From Paraglaciecola sp. MB-3u-78 (GTDB lineage Bacteria; Pseudomonadota; Gammaproteobacteria; Enterobacterales; Alteromonadaceae), in assembly GCF_002835935.1 (NCBI RefSeq), contig NZ_PJCF01000008.1, forward strand, positions 62,001 to 126,000: a DNA stretch of 64,000 nt, given 5' to 3'. The position numbers and the translations under genes were made by a program. The number at the start of each line of letters is the position of its first letter. Within the stretch, counting starts at the first letter, position 1. The notes under the pieces were generated by a model. It saw only the letters and a list, made by a program, of their open reading frames with translations. It searched no databases and was not told where the DNA came from. Positions 53,769 to 62,523 of this stretch are shown in pieces.

Positions 53769-53865
53769 GGCTTTGGTATGATATAACTTACTGTTAATAG
53801 AACTGAATACTGAATTCACTGGGATGAGTTAATGACATCCATTTTTGGTTAAGATTAAAGATCGT

Positions 53866-54918
53866 TTAAAGCGCTATTTGCAAACGAGCTCGAAATTCAC
53901 TGCCATCATCATCAGTGATATTATCTTTCGCGTCAGTAAAAGTTGCACCGATGCGAATAAAATTATTTAGATAATAATTGACACCAATACCGTATGAGGT
54001 CGCATCGGTAGAACCAAGTTCCTCGTCTGAGTATGCGCCATCCCCATCTTCGTAGCGAACAACCAACTCCCAAGCACCAGATGAATTACCGGGTTTCACG
54101 CGCTTAAAAATGCCGTTTTTATAGGGTCTTGTTTCACCAGTGATGATCCAACCTGCTTGCACATATAATCCTTCACGGTTTACGTTATTTTCTTCAGAAG
54201 AGATAAATTCAGACTGAATATGATAAGGACCTTTCCCATAGGCCACTTCTAGACCGGTGATCTCGACATTTGCGGCGCGGTTACTATGAGCCACCCCAAA
54301 ATGAAGCACTTGATCAGCAGAATTGATCGGGGCATAAGTCACTCGGCCGGTCACAGCTGTTCCATCGTTTGCAGCATCGTCTTCAAATATCCCAAGGGCA
54401 TAAGTGATATCACCACGCTGACCACTGAAGAGTATGCCTTCTTGACGTCCGGGCACATAAGCTTCAGTAACGGCAGAGCGTTCAAGGTAGCTAATACCTT
54501 TTGATGACTCTAGGTGTTCCAAACCGAAGGGTTCTTTTTGATTACCAATAGTGACAACGGCTTGTTTACCCCAGCCGTTGTATCTTATATACAAATCCTC
54601 ATGGGTTCCGCCATTGCCATTACCTACATTGAATTGCACTTTGTAGGACCAATCCTTCACGTTCCCAGAGAGATACAGACGCGCTCGGCGAATATTAAAA
54701 TCATCTTCATCAGCCACACCATTTAGCTCAGCATAATTGTAATCCCACTGAATATTCCCACCCAGTTTGGCTGAATAAAGACCATCAGATGTTTTAATTT
54801 CAATGGGCCCTTTAATATTGACGACTACATCATCTCCATCGGTCGTCACCACGCCGGCGAACAGAACATGAGGTAACAATAGGAGCGCACAAAACATAAC
54901 CAAATTACGTATTAACAT
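53866..54918 (-). CDS. Phosphate-selective porin family protein (OprP/OprO-like)
   Basis: 350 residues with a signal peptide (MLIRNLVMFCALLLLPHVLFA). LGGNIQWDYNYAELNG, FNIRRARLYLSGNVKDWSYKVQFNVGNG, DLYIRYNGWGKQAVVTIGNQKEPFGLEHLESS, YLERSAVTEAY, GVNYYLNNFIRIGATFTDAKDN follow the OprO/OprP porin family of 16-strand beta barrels. Pseudomonas members pass phosphate or polyphosphate under starvation. The perfect Pho box upstream supports the same role here. GGAAAACT precedes the ATG. It ends in Leu rather than the usual aromatic residue. Confidence 0.88.
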   Translation of the reverse strand: MLIRNLVMFCALLLLPHVLFAGVVTTDGDDVVVNIKGPIEIKTSDGLYSAKLGGNIQWDYNYAELNGVADEDDFNIRRARLYLSGNVKDWSYKVQFNVGNGNGGTHEDLYIRYNGWGKQAVVTIGNQKEPFGLEHLESSKGISYLERSAVTEAYVPGRQEGILFSGQRGDITYALGIFEDDAANDGTAVTGRVTYAPINSADQVLHFGVAHSNRAANVEITGLEVAYGKGPYHIQSEFISSEENNVNREGLYVQAGWIITGETRPYKNGIFKRVKPGNSSGAWELVVRYEDGDGAYSDEELGSTDATSYGIGVNYYLNNFIRIGATFTDAKDNITDDDGSEFRARLQIAL

Positions 54919-54973
54919 AGTTTTCCAAAATTAAGAGCTGTAGTCGATTGCCATTTTATTGGATAAGCTACAG

Positions 54974-54991
54974 ATGACACTTTTATGACAG
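54974..54991 (-). promoter_or_regulatory. Pho box upstream of the porin gene
   Basis: On the minus strand CTGTCATAAAAGTGTCAT: the first half-site is the exact consensus, the second has six of seven. It is 56 bp before the porin start. Confidence 0.85.
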
Positions 54992-55212
54992 GGCGGAATT
55001 ATTGCATTTTTATCGGTTTTTAATAAAGTTTTATTGAATTATTTTTAAAAACCAAATGCCATTCAAATTAAATGACACACCAACCGCCAACACAACAGCA
55101 ACGGTCAGGTGAAATAATGCAATCAAATAGGGTCCAGAAAGGATTTTTTCGCTATGTAAACAAGAAAATTAGTGGCTTTAAGAAGCTACATGGGAATTAA
55201 AGATTTCACATG

Positions 55213-55238
55213 AAAAAGCCAGCTACAAGAGCTGGCTT
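55213..55238 (-). terminator. Terminator of the pit operon
   Basis: On the minus strand AAGCCAGCT, loop CTTGT, AGCTGGCTT followed by T residues, about 52 bp after the Pit stop codon. It separates the pit operon from the porin gene. Confidence 0.88.
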
Positions 55239-55289
55239 AAACACTGTCAATCTATTTTAGAACAAGACAGTCAATTAAAGAATGTTGGT

Positions 55290-56558
55290 CTATGGAGCAA
55301 AAATACCTTTAATCATAAAGAAGAATATTATCGACAACCCCGCACCTGCCGGTAGTGTTATCACCCAAGAAACCACAATGTTTCTGACTACACCTAAGTT
55401 AATTGCAGCGATACCTCTAGCCATACCTACACCTAAGACAGCGCCGACTAACGTTTGCGTAGTTGAAATGGGTAATCCAGAACCAGAAGCTATGACCACT
55501 GTAGTAGCAGCGGATAGTTCAGCGGCAAAGCCGCGACTGGGTGTAAGGTGAGTAATGCCATTACCTATGGTTTTAATCACTCGATGGCCAAACAATGCCA
55601 AACCCGCAACAATACCGATGCCCCCAAGAGGTAAAATCCACCACGCTAACGAGGATGTTGCGCCAATTACGCCTCCGCTTTCTACAATACTCACTACCGC
55701 AGCCAAAGGACCGATAGCGTTGGCCACATCATTTGAACCATGAGCAAAAGCCATACAACATGCAGTCACTATCATAAGCACCGCAAATACTTTTTCAACA
55801 TTAGCAAATTGTGCTTCTTTTTTAGTCGTTGGATCGATTTTTATACGTCGAATATACAGCCTTCCTGCGATACCAACGAGCACGGCTATACCGATAGCAA
55901 TAAAATAACCTTGATCAGTTGGGATATTTAATCCAACGTGTTTCAGACCTTTCTTTATTGTCACCAAAGCCATAACAAAACCGGCAAGGGCCATATAAAA
56001 AGGCACATAACGTTTGGCACTTTCAAAAGGATTGTCAGTATCAAAAATGAGTTTTTGCGCAGATTGGAAAATCATATAGGCAATAAAACCGGATATAGCC
56101 GGCGTAATAACCCAACTACCTACTATTCCTCCAACTTTAGTCCATTCTACGGCATCTGGGCTGACACCTACGGCGGCAAAGCCAACTATCGCACCAATAA
56201 TAGAGTGAGTAGTCGATACCGGCCATCCAAGATAAGAGGCAAACGCTAACCAAATACCTGCAGCAAAGAGCGCTGATATCATACCAAAAACTAATAATTC
56301 TGGTGTATTGATGAAAAATGCCGAGTCAATAATACCTTTACGGATAGTTGATGTGACTTCACCACCAGCCAAATAAGCGCCTGCAAACTCAAATATCATC
56401 GCAATAAAAATGGCTTGCTTAATTGTCAGTGCTTTTGAGCCAACCGATGTGCCCATAGCATTGGCTACGTCATTTGCACCAATGCCCCATGCCATTAAAA
56501 ATCCAACCGCAGCGGCGACTACGATTAAAATAAAACCGTAATTGTTAATAATATCCAT
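55290..56558 (-). CDS. pit: Low-affinity inorganic phosphate transporter (Pit family)
   Basis: 422 residues and about 10-11 membrane helices. Both inverted signature repeats are present: GANDVANAMGTSVGSKALT near 30 and AHGSNDVANAIGPLAAV near 270. PiT proteins carry metal-phosphate complexes with protons into the cell. It follows the PhoU-like gene by 10 bp, the usual arrangement for this subfamily. No Pho box of good quality lies upstream, consistent with Pit being constitutive. Alternatively it could prefer another phosphate-like oxyanion, which the sequence cannot settle. Confidence 0.92.
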   Translation of the reverse strand: MDIINNYGFILIVVAAAVGFLMAWGIGANDVANAMGTSVGSKALTIKQAIFIAMIFEFAGAYLAGGEVTSTIRKGIIDSAFFINTPELLVFGMISALFAAGIWLAFASYLGWPVSTTHSIIGAIVGFAAVGVSPDAVEWTKVGGIVGSWVITPAISGFIAYMIFQSAQKLIFDTDNPFESAKRYVPFYMALAGFVMALVTIKKGLKHVGLNIPTDQGYFIAIGIAVLVGIAGRLYIRRIKIDPTTKKEAQFANVEKVFAVLMIVTACCMAFAHGSNDVANAIGPLAAVVSIVESGGVIGATSSLAWWILPLGGIGIVAGLALFGHRVIKTIGNGITHLTPSRGFAAELSAATTVVIASGSGLPISTTQTLVGAVLGVGMARGIAAINLGVVRNIVVSWVITLPAGAGLSIIFFFMIKGIFAP

Positions 56559-56568
56559 TGTAAATCTC

Positions 56569-57246
56569 TTAGTTGGCTAACATCAATTCGAGGCGAGAAC
56601 CGACTCGTTCGGAAATATCGGCCAACTCGCCGACCCAATCAATAATGCTATATAAAAACATCACGTCTACGGGATTGAGATCTTTTTCAAGTGCTAGCAA
56701 TCCTCTTCGCAGACTAATTTGTAATTTATCAGTATCGTCTTCGATCTCATCTAATCGTTCGATCATGTTTTCAACTACACGTACTTCGCGGCCTCTAAAA
56801 CCTGTTTCTAAAAGGTCATCAAGTTCGTTAATTACTTTTTTCGCTTGATTAGTCGCATCTAAACAACGCTTCAAATATTCCAAAAAGGACTCGTGAAGCT
56901 CTGAAGGAATTGCCAATTGACGACCTAACATACGCCCTGATATATCTTTTGCCTTATTCGCAATTTTGTCTTGTTGAGTCAGTAAATCCAACACATCTTG
57001 ACGTTGAATTGGCATAAAAATACCCATAGGTAAATTAATTCGCAGTTCACGTTTTATTTCATCTGCTTCTTTTTCTAACATCGAAATGGCTTTCTGATGT
57101 TCTTGTGCAGTTTTCCAATCTTGGGCATACACAGCTTTAAAGAAGGGCAATAACCCTTGACTGCATTTATGTACAACATTGATGTGATCTTCTAGGGGCT
57201 TAAGCGGTGATTTTGCAAACACCCCCAAAAAGGTATTTAATGGCAT
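56569..57246 (-). CDS. PhoU-like DUF47 (TIGR00153) protein, partner of Pit
   Basis: 225 residues from ATG 57246 (GAAGAG 8 nt upstream; the TTG at 57261 belongs to that ribosome site). MPLNTFLGVFAKSPLKPLEDH is the conserved beginning of the TIGR00153 family; the rest is helical (LEKEADEIKRELRINLPMG, IANKAKDISGRMLG, DEIEDDTDKLQISLRRGL) like the PhoU three-helix bundles that hold metal clusters. It is encoded just before Pit and is thought to regulate it. First gene of the two-gene unit. Confidence 0.9.
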   Translation of the reverse strand: MPLNTFLGVFAKSPLKPLEDHINVVHKCSQGLLPFFKAVYAQDWKTAQEHQKAISMLEKEADEIKRELRINLPMGIFMPIQRQDVLDLLTQQDKIANKAKDISGRMLGRQLAIPSELHESFLEYLKRCLDATNQAKKVINELDDLLETGFRGREVRVVENMIERLDEIEDDTDKLQISLRRGLLALEKDLNPVDVMFLYSIIDWVGELADISERVGSRLELMLAN

Positions 57247-57543
57247 AACTTTTCTCTTCAATTTAAAACATGGTTAACGATAGACTACTTTGGGGAGTCG
57301 ACACCCGAAATTTAAATATCAATTTTATAATCACATTAATTGTAACAATTAAATGTGGCATTTTAATTACAAAGAAAACTTTATATTTTCAAAGCACCCA
57401 ACATAACCTGTATTTCGTTACTTTACTGTTAAATAATACCTTACATCTAATTAAGAATGTATTAGGCTACTTAATAGAGCATCAGGTTAAGAGAGCATCA
57501 GGCTTTCTATATTCTCACTTTATTACAAAAATGTGACACTTTT

Positions 57544-58047
57544 ATGAAACCCATAATATTTACTTTAGTTGGAATCGACAAACCAGGATTGATCAGTGAT
57601 TTAGCCAAAACTGTTTATGACATGGAAGGCAACTGGTTAGCCAGTAACTTTTCACACATGGCGGGACATTTTGCTGGATTTGTACAAGTCGACTTGCCCC
57701 TAGAAAAACACCAGACACTCATCGAACGTTTATCAGAACATCCAGATCTAAAAATACACTTGTTACCGGGAGTGACTGAGCCTCAAGGGGAACATCAAAG
57801 TGTGCAGATCGATATTATGGGCAACGACAAAACCGGTATTGTGCAAGAGATAACGCAGATATTAAGTCAATTTAACCTGAACATAGTCAAATTTGATTCA
57901 TTCCTCGAAAGTGCACCTAATTGGGGTGGTGTTTTATTCAAAGCTAAAGCCACCATTACGGTTGCAGCTGATTTTGATCTAGAAACGTTACGAGACAGCT
58001 TAGAAAGCGTAGCAAACGATTTAGTGGTAGATATTGAAATCCAGTAA
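57544..58047 (+). CDS. GcvR-like protein with two ACT domains
   Basis: 167 residues. Domain one, FTLVGIDKPGLISDLAKTVYDMEGNWLASNFSHMAGHFAGFVQVDL; domain two, QIDIMGNDKTGIVQEITQILSQFNLNIVKFDSFLESAPNWGG. Each is an ACT ligand-binding domain with the DKxG-type turn. The protein resembles GcvR, the repressor partner of the glycine-cleavage regulator GcvA, and is also like other two-ACT regulators of amino-acid metabolism. It lies just before ppk but the Pho box between them shows that ppk has its own promoter. No strong ribosome site is seen. Confidence 0.85.
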   Translation: MKPIIFTLVGIDKPGLISDLAKTVYDMEGNWLASNFSHMAGHFAGFVQVDLPLEKHQTLIERLSEHPDLKIHLLPGVTEPQGEHQSVQIDIMGNDKTGIVQEITQILSQFNLNIVKFDSFLESAPNWGGVLFKAKATITVAADFDLETLRDSLESVANDLVVDIEIQ

Positions 58048-58059
58048 ACTAAATGGCTG

Positions 58060-58077
58060 CTGTCATCAAATTGTCAT
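58060..58077 (+). promoter_or_regulatory. Pho box upstream of ppk-ppx
   Basis: CTGTCAT CAAA TTGTCAT: one exact and one 6-of-7 half-site at 11-bp phase, 47 bp before the ppk start and immediately after the GcvR-like gene. Confidence 0.85.
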
Positions 58078-58123
58078 AATTGCACTAGACGATTGATAAC
58101 GTTAAATATGTTAAGAGCGAAGT

Positions 58124-60211
58124 ATGCCTAATACCCAAAACATTTATTATCCTAAAGAACTAAGCTGGCTTTCCTTTAATCAACGAGTATTACAAGAAGC
58201 AACCGATGTAAACAACCCCATCATTGAACGTATACGATTCCTTGGTATTTATTCAAACAACATGGATGAATTTTATCGCGTTCGAGTGGCGGATGTTAAA
58301 CGTAAAATATATATCCACTTAAACGAAGGAGAACTTGAAGAGGCTGAACAAACCAAATTATTGATGGAAAAAATTCAGGAAAAAGTCTTGGGTATGACCA
58401 AAGATTTTGACCGCATTCATTCCAACGTAGTAAAAGGTTTAGCCCGATACAATATATTTTTACTCGGCGAAGGAGATCTCAACGACTACCACACTCAGTG
58501 GTTAAGTAATTATTTCAAAAATAAAATTTTACGGCATATCGCTCCTGTATTACTCAACAAAAAAGTTAAGTTGGTCTCCCGATTAAATGACTTTGCTACT
58601 TACCTTTATGTCGGTGTTCACAAAGATGATAAAGCCATTGCTTATGCAACGATTGAAGTGCCGAGCCAGAACATGTCACGCTTTGTGGTGATACCACCAG
58701 AAAAAAGCCGCAAAAAGAAATACATCATTTTATTAGATGACATTATTCGCTTGAATTTGGAGAGTATTTTTAAGGGGTTTATTGAGTTTGATTCTCTTGA
58801 GGCATTCTCTTTTAAAATGACCCGGGATTCTGAATATTCTCTCAATGATGAAATAGATGAAAGTTATGTAGATAAAATGTCAGAAAGCATGAAACAAAGG
58901 TTGATTGCAGAGCCGGTTCGCGTAGTGCACGACAGCAGAATGCCTAGCGAAATGCTTAAAGATTTAAAAAAACGCTTAAAAATTTCTTCCTACGACAGCC
59001 TTATTTCCAGTGGCCCTTATCGAAACTTTAAAGATTTTATTGGATTTCCAAATGTGGGCCGTGATTATTTAGAAAACCAAGAGCTACCCGCTCTTACATC
59101 TAAAGATTTTTCTGAATACGACACCGTATTTGATGCGATTACCGCTAAAGATATCCTGCTGCATTATCCCTATCACCGTTTTTTACATGTGACTGAATTT
59201 ATTCGCCAAGCTGCTTTTGATCCCAGTGTGAAACACATTCGCTTGAATATATATCGAGTAGCTAGTCAATCAAGAGTCATCAGTTCATTAATTGATGCGG
59301 TAGATAATGGCAAAAAAGTCACTGTTGTGGTTGAGCTGCGCGCTAGGTTTGATGAAGAAGCAAACATCCAATGGTCAAAGAAAATGACCGATGCCGGTGT
59401 GCAAGTGGTCTTTGGTATGCACGCGTTGAAAATTCATAGCAAATTGTGTGTCGTCACTCGCGAAGAAAAAGGGCAATTAATAAACTACGCTCATTTTGGC
59501 ACCGGCAATTTCAACGAAAAAACGGCAAAGATTTACACGGACTTTAGTTTATTTACCCGTAATCAAGAACTCGCTAATGAAGCCGAAGCTGTTTTTACAT
59601 TTATTCAGCAGCCCTACAGAAGACAAAAATTTCAGCATTTACAAGTGTCGCCACTCAATGCGCGAACCAAAATTCAAGCCTTAGTGCGCCAAGAAATACA
59701 AAACGCTAATGAAGGCCTGAATGCTAAAATAACATTAAAAATAAACAACTTAGATGATAAGTTACTGATTGATGATTTATACAAAGCCAGTCAAGCTGGG
59801 GTCATAATCACTGCTATTATCCGTGGTATGTGTTCATTAGTCCCTGGGGTAAAAGGATTAAGCGAGAATATTAGTGTCATCAGCGTTGTTGACCGCTTTT
59901 TAGAACACCCAAGAGTGATGGTGTTCGAAAATGCAGGAGACACAAAAATGTTTATTTCTTCTGCCGATTGGATGACCCGCAACATGGATTTTAGGATTGA
60001 AGTGGGGTGTCCTATCTATGACGAAGATTTAAAACGCAGAATAATGGATATATTGCAGATACAATTTAATGACACACTTAAAGCCCGTGTAATAGACAAA
60101 CAGCAAACCAACCATTACGTCACTAGAGGCAATCGTAAAAACCTGCGCTCTCAAACTGAAATTTATCGTTATTTAAAAGCACTAGAAAAGGACAAAAATG
60201 TCGCGCGCTAA
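58124..60211 (+). CDS. ppk1: Polyphosphate kinase 1
   Basis: 695 residues, the usual PPK1 length. N-terminal YYPKELSWLSFNQRVLQEA, RIRFLGIYSNNMDEFYRVRVA; the catalytic His is in IHSKLCVVTREEKG near 437 (autophosphorylated His), with the second conserved His in FLEHPRVMVFENAG near 594 and the YAHFGTGNFNEKTAKIYTDFSLF motif. It makes inorganic polyphosphate from ATP reversibly. It overlaps ppx by 14 bp, so both are cotranslated, and a Pho box lies upstream. Confidence 0.97.
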   Translation: MPNTQNIYYPKELSWLSFNQRVLQEATDVNNPIIERIRFLGIYSNNMDEFYRVRVADVKRKIYIHLNEGELEEAEQTKLLMEKIQEKVLGMTKDFDRIHSNVVKGLARYNIFLLGEGDLNDYHTQWLSNYFKNKILRHIAPVLLNKKVKLVSRLNDFATYLYVGVHKDDKAIAYATIEVPSQNMSRFVVIPPEKSRKKKYIILLDDIIRLNLESIFKGFIEFDSLEAFSFKMTRDSEYSLNDEIDESYVDKMSESMKQRLIAEPVRVVHDSRMPSEMLKDLKKRLKISSYDSLISSGPYRNFKDFIGFPNVGRDYLENQELPALTSKDFSEYDTVFDAITAKDILLHYPYHRFLHVTEFIRQAAFDPSVKHIRLNIYRVASQSRVISSLIDAVDNGKKVTVVVELRARFDEEANIQWSKKMTDAGVQVVFGMHALKIHSKLCVVTREEKGQLINYAHFGTGNFNEKTAKIYTDFSLFTRNQELANEAEAVFTFIQQPYRRQKFQHLQVSPLNARTKIQALVRQEIQNANEGLNAKITLKINNLDDKLLIDDLYKASQAGVIITAIIRGMCSLVPGVKGLSENISVISVVDRFLEHPRVMVFENAGDTKMFISSADWMTRNMDFRIEVGCPIYDEDLKRRIMDILQIQFNDTLKARVIDKQQTNHYVTRGNRKNLRSQTEIYRYLKALEKDKNVAR

Positions 60212-61739
60212 TACTGTACTTGATTCAACCTTCGATAACGTAGAAATAAGAGACTCGATTAAAGTCGCTGCGTTAGACATTGGATCGAATAGTTTTCACC
60301 TAGTGGTTGCACGGATTGTGGCAGGCTCAGTTCAGATACTTCACAGGGTTAAGCAAAAAGTGCGCTTAGGAGATGGTTTAGGTACAGACGGAGCTTTATC
60401 TGAAGAAGCCATGCAGCGTGGCTTAGATACATTAGAAGTGATAGCAGAGAGCCTTCAAGGTTTTGAACCGCAATCTGTAAGAGTGGTTGCCACCCATGCG
60501 TTGCGAAAAGCGAGTAATGCAAAAGAGTTTTTAAGAGCCGCTAAAAAGGTCTTTCCTTTTCCAATTGAGATCATCTCTGGAGCAGAAGAAGCGCGGCTTA
60601 TTTATCAGGGCGTCGCCCACACTAATCATCAAGAAGGCCAGCGCTTGGTAGTGGATATTGGTGGTGGTTCAACCGAATTTATTATTGGTGAGGGGTTTGA
60701 GACTAGAGTATTACGCAGTCTACAAATGGGTTGTGTGAGTTATACCAATCGTTTTTTTAAACAAGGTGAACTTAAACAAAAAGCCTTTAACCGGGCCATT
60801 ACCAGTGCTCAACAAGAATTGGAGATGATCGATAAAAAATACAAACAGCTAGGCTGGAATACTTGTATTGGTACATCAGGCACTATCAAAATTATAATCG
60901 AGCTAGCAGCTCAACTTGATAGTACCAATAGAGAAAATCATGTGTGCTTGACTGACTTGCTCACATTGATGGATTTATGCTGTGCGGCTGGCAATAGCAA
61001 AGATTTACAGATTCAAGGTCTGACTGATGATCGCCGTCCAGTATTTGCAGCGGGTTTGGCTATATTAATTGCTGCGTTTAAAAGTTTGGATATTCAGGAA
61101 ATGGAATATTCTCAAGATGCCCTACGTGAAGGTGTGTTATATGAAATGGAAGCTCATTTAACCCATCCTGACATCAGGCAGCGCAGCGCTGAGAGCCTAG
61201 CCACCCGTTATGACGTTGACGTAGAACAAGCGAAACGGGTGCTTGCCACTACCATGGAGCTGCATCAGCAGTGTAAAAAAGCTTGGAAAATCGACAATGA
61301 AGAACTAAAAAACATGTTGGCTTGGTCTGCCTTGTTACATGAGGTGGGTTTACAAATTAATACCCGTGGCATTCAGCGCCATTCAGGTTATATATTGCAA
61401 AATATCGAATTACCCGGATTTGGACAGGAACAACAAAACTTACTGGCTATATTAACTAGGTTTTACCGTAAAAAAATCAAAGTAGCAGAAATACCTGAAT
61501 TCACCCTTTTAGCTCAAGAGCAAGTGTATAAGCTTATTGCGTTATTACGCTTGGGGGTGCTGCTCAATATCAAACGTCAAGACGATATTTTACCCAAGAT
61601 TGTACTCAAAGCAGATGGAGATACATTGCACCTACAATTTCCTGATGAATGGCTTGAGCAAAAACCGGTATTTGGGGCGGATATTGAACGTGAGAGTCAC
61701 TATATTCAAGAGCTAGGGATAACCTTGAGTTACAAATAA
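60198..61739 (+). CDS. ppx: Exopolyphosphatase (Ppx/GppA family)
   Basis: 513 residues. VAALDIGSNSFHLVVARI, VVDIGGGSTEFIIGEG, GMCV-like LQMGCVSYTNRFF, IGTSGTIKII and the C-terminal HD-like helix domain (LLHEVGLQINTRGIQRHSGYILQN) are those of Ppx/GppA. It removes terminal phosphates from polyphosphate; some members hydrolyse pppGpp instead. The pairing with ppk in one overlapping operon favours exopolyphosphatase. Confidence 0.95.
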   Translation: MSRANTVLDSTFDNVEIRDSIKVAALDIGSNSFHLVVARIVAGSVQILHRVKQKVRLGDGLGTDGALSEEAMQRGLDTLEVIAESLQGFEPQSVRVVATHALRKASNAKEFLRAAKKVFPFPIEIISGAEEARLIYQGVAHTNHQEGQRLVVDIGGGSTEFIIGEGFETRVLRSLQMGCVSYTNRFFKQGELKQKAFNRAITSAQQELEMIDKKYKQLGWNTCIGTSGTIKIIIELAAQLDSTNRENHVCLTDLLTLMDLCCAAGNSKDLQIQGLTDDRRPVFAAGLAILIAAFKSLDIQEMEYSQDALREGVLYEMEAHLTHPDIRQRSAESLATRYDVDVEQAKRVLATTMELHQQCKKAWKIDNEELKNMLAWSALLHEVGLQINTRGIQRHSGYILQNIELPGFGQEQQNLLAILTRFYRKKIKVAEIPEFTLLAQEQVYKLIALLRLGVLLNIKRQDDILPKIVLKADGDTLHLQFPDEWLEQKPVFGADIERESHYIQELGITLSYK

Positions 61740-61845
61740 ACGTTACATTTTATATGCAAATGTTACCTAAACAACATTAGCTCGAATTAGTCACAGTGCA
61801 ACAGGGTTGGTTGGGGGGAAGAGGCTAACTCAAACTCGTCTCATT

Positions 61846-62523
61846 TCACACAACCAACTTGTAACCTACGCCATAAACAGACTGTATCCAGTTTTCATTA
61901 CCAATCACTGCCATTTTCTTTCTGAGTTTTTTGATATGGCTGTCGATAGTACGATCACTGACAATACGGTGATCGGTGTAACATGAGTTCATCAACTGGT
62001 CACGGGAGAAGATCCTGTCTGGCTCAGAACTGAGCAGAGATAACATTTGAAACTCCACTGAAGTTAACGCTATGGCTTGCTGCTCTATAGCCATAACCAT
62101 CCTGTCGGCATCAAGAATAAAAGGCAAAGAAATGTCAGCGGATGAACTTGCCGTTTTGGAGCGTCGTAAAAGTGCTTTGACTCTAGCCACCACTTCTTTG
62201 GGGCTAAAAGGTTTACAAATATAGTCATCAGCACCGATTTCTAAACCCAGTAACCTATCAATCTCTTCCACCTTAGCAGTGACCATAATAATAGGAACTT
62301 GGCTTGTCTGACGAATCGACTTGCAAATTTCAATTCCATTTTTACTAGGCAACATAAGATCCAGCAAAATAACATCGGTATGGTGCTCACAAAGCCAAGG
62401 CTCAACCCCTAAACCATCATGTAGGCAGCTAGTTTCATATTCAGACATAGCCAAATAATCAGCCAGTAATGAAGCGAGTTTTTTCTCATCCTCAACAATT
62501 AAAACATGTGATTTTTTAGTCAT
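61846..62523 (-). CDS. baeR: OmpR-family response regulator (BaeR-like)
   Basis: 225 residues: receiver (VLIVEDEKKLASLLADYL, VILLDLMLPSKNGIE with the phospho-Asp, PIIMVTAKVEE, GADDYICKPFSPKEVVARV) and a winged helix-turn-helix (ALTSVEFQMLSLLSSEPDRIFSRDQLMNSCY, DRTIDSHIKKLRKKM, SVYGVGYKLVV). The DHRIVSDRTIDSHIKKLRKK pattern is BaeR-like. It overlaps its kinase gene by 8 bp, so they form one unit. BaeSR respond to envelope stress and toxic compounds in E. coli. Confidence 0.88.
   Translation of the reverse strand: MTKKSHVLIVEDEKKLASLLADYLAMSEYETSCLHDGLGVEPWLCEHHTDVILLDLMLPSKNGIEICKSIRQTSQVPIIMVTAKVEEIDRLLGLEIGADDYICKPFSPKEVVARVKALLRRSKTASSSADISLPFILDADRMVMAIEQQAIALTSVEFQMLSLLSSEPDRIFSRDQLMNSCYTDHRIVSDRTIDSHIKKLRKKMAVIGNENWIQSVYGVGYKLVV

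Noticed and set aside
57464-57512. Tandem repeat GAGCATCAGG upstream of the GcvR-like gene
   Set aside because: Only two short copies; too little to call a regulatory repeat.
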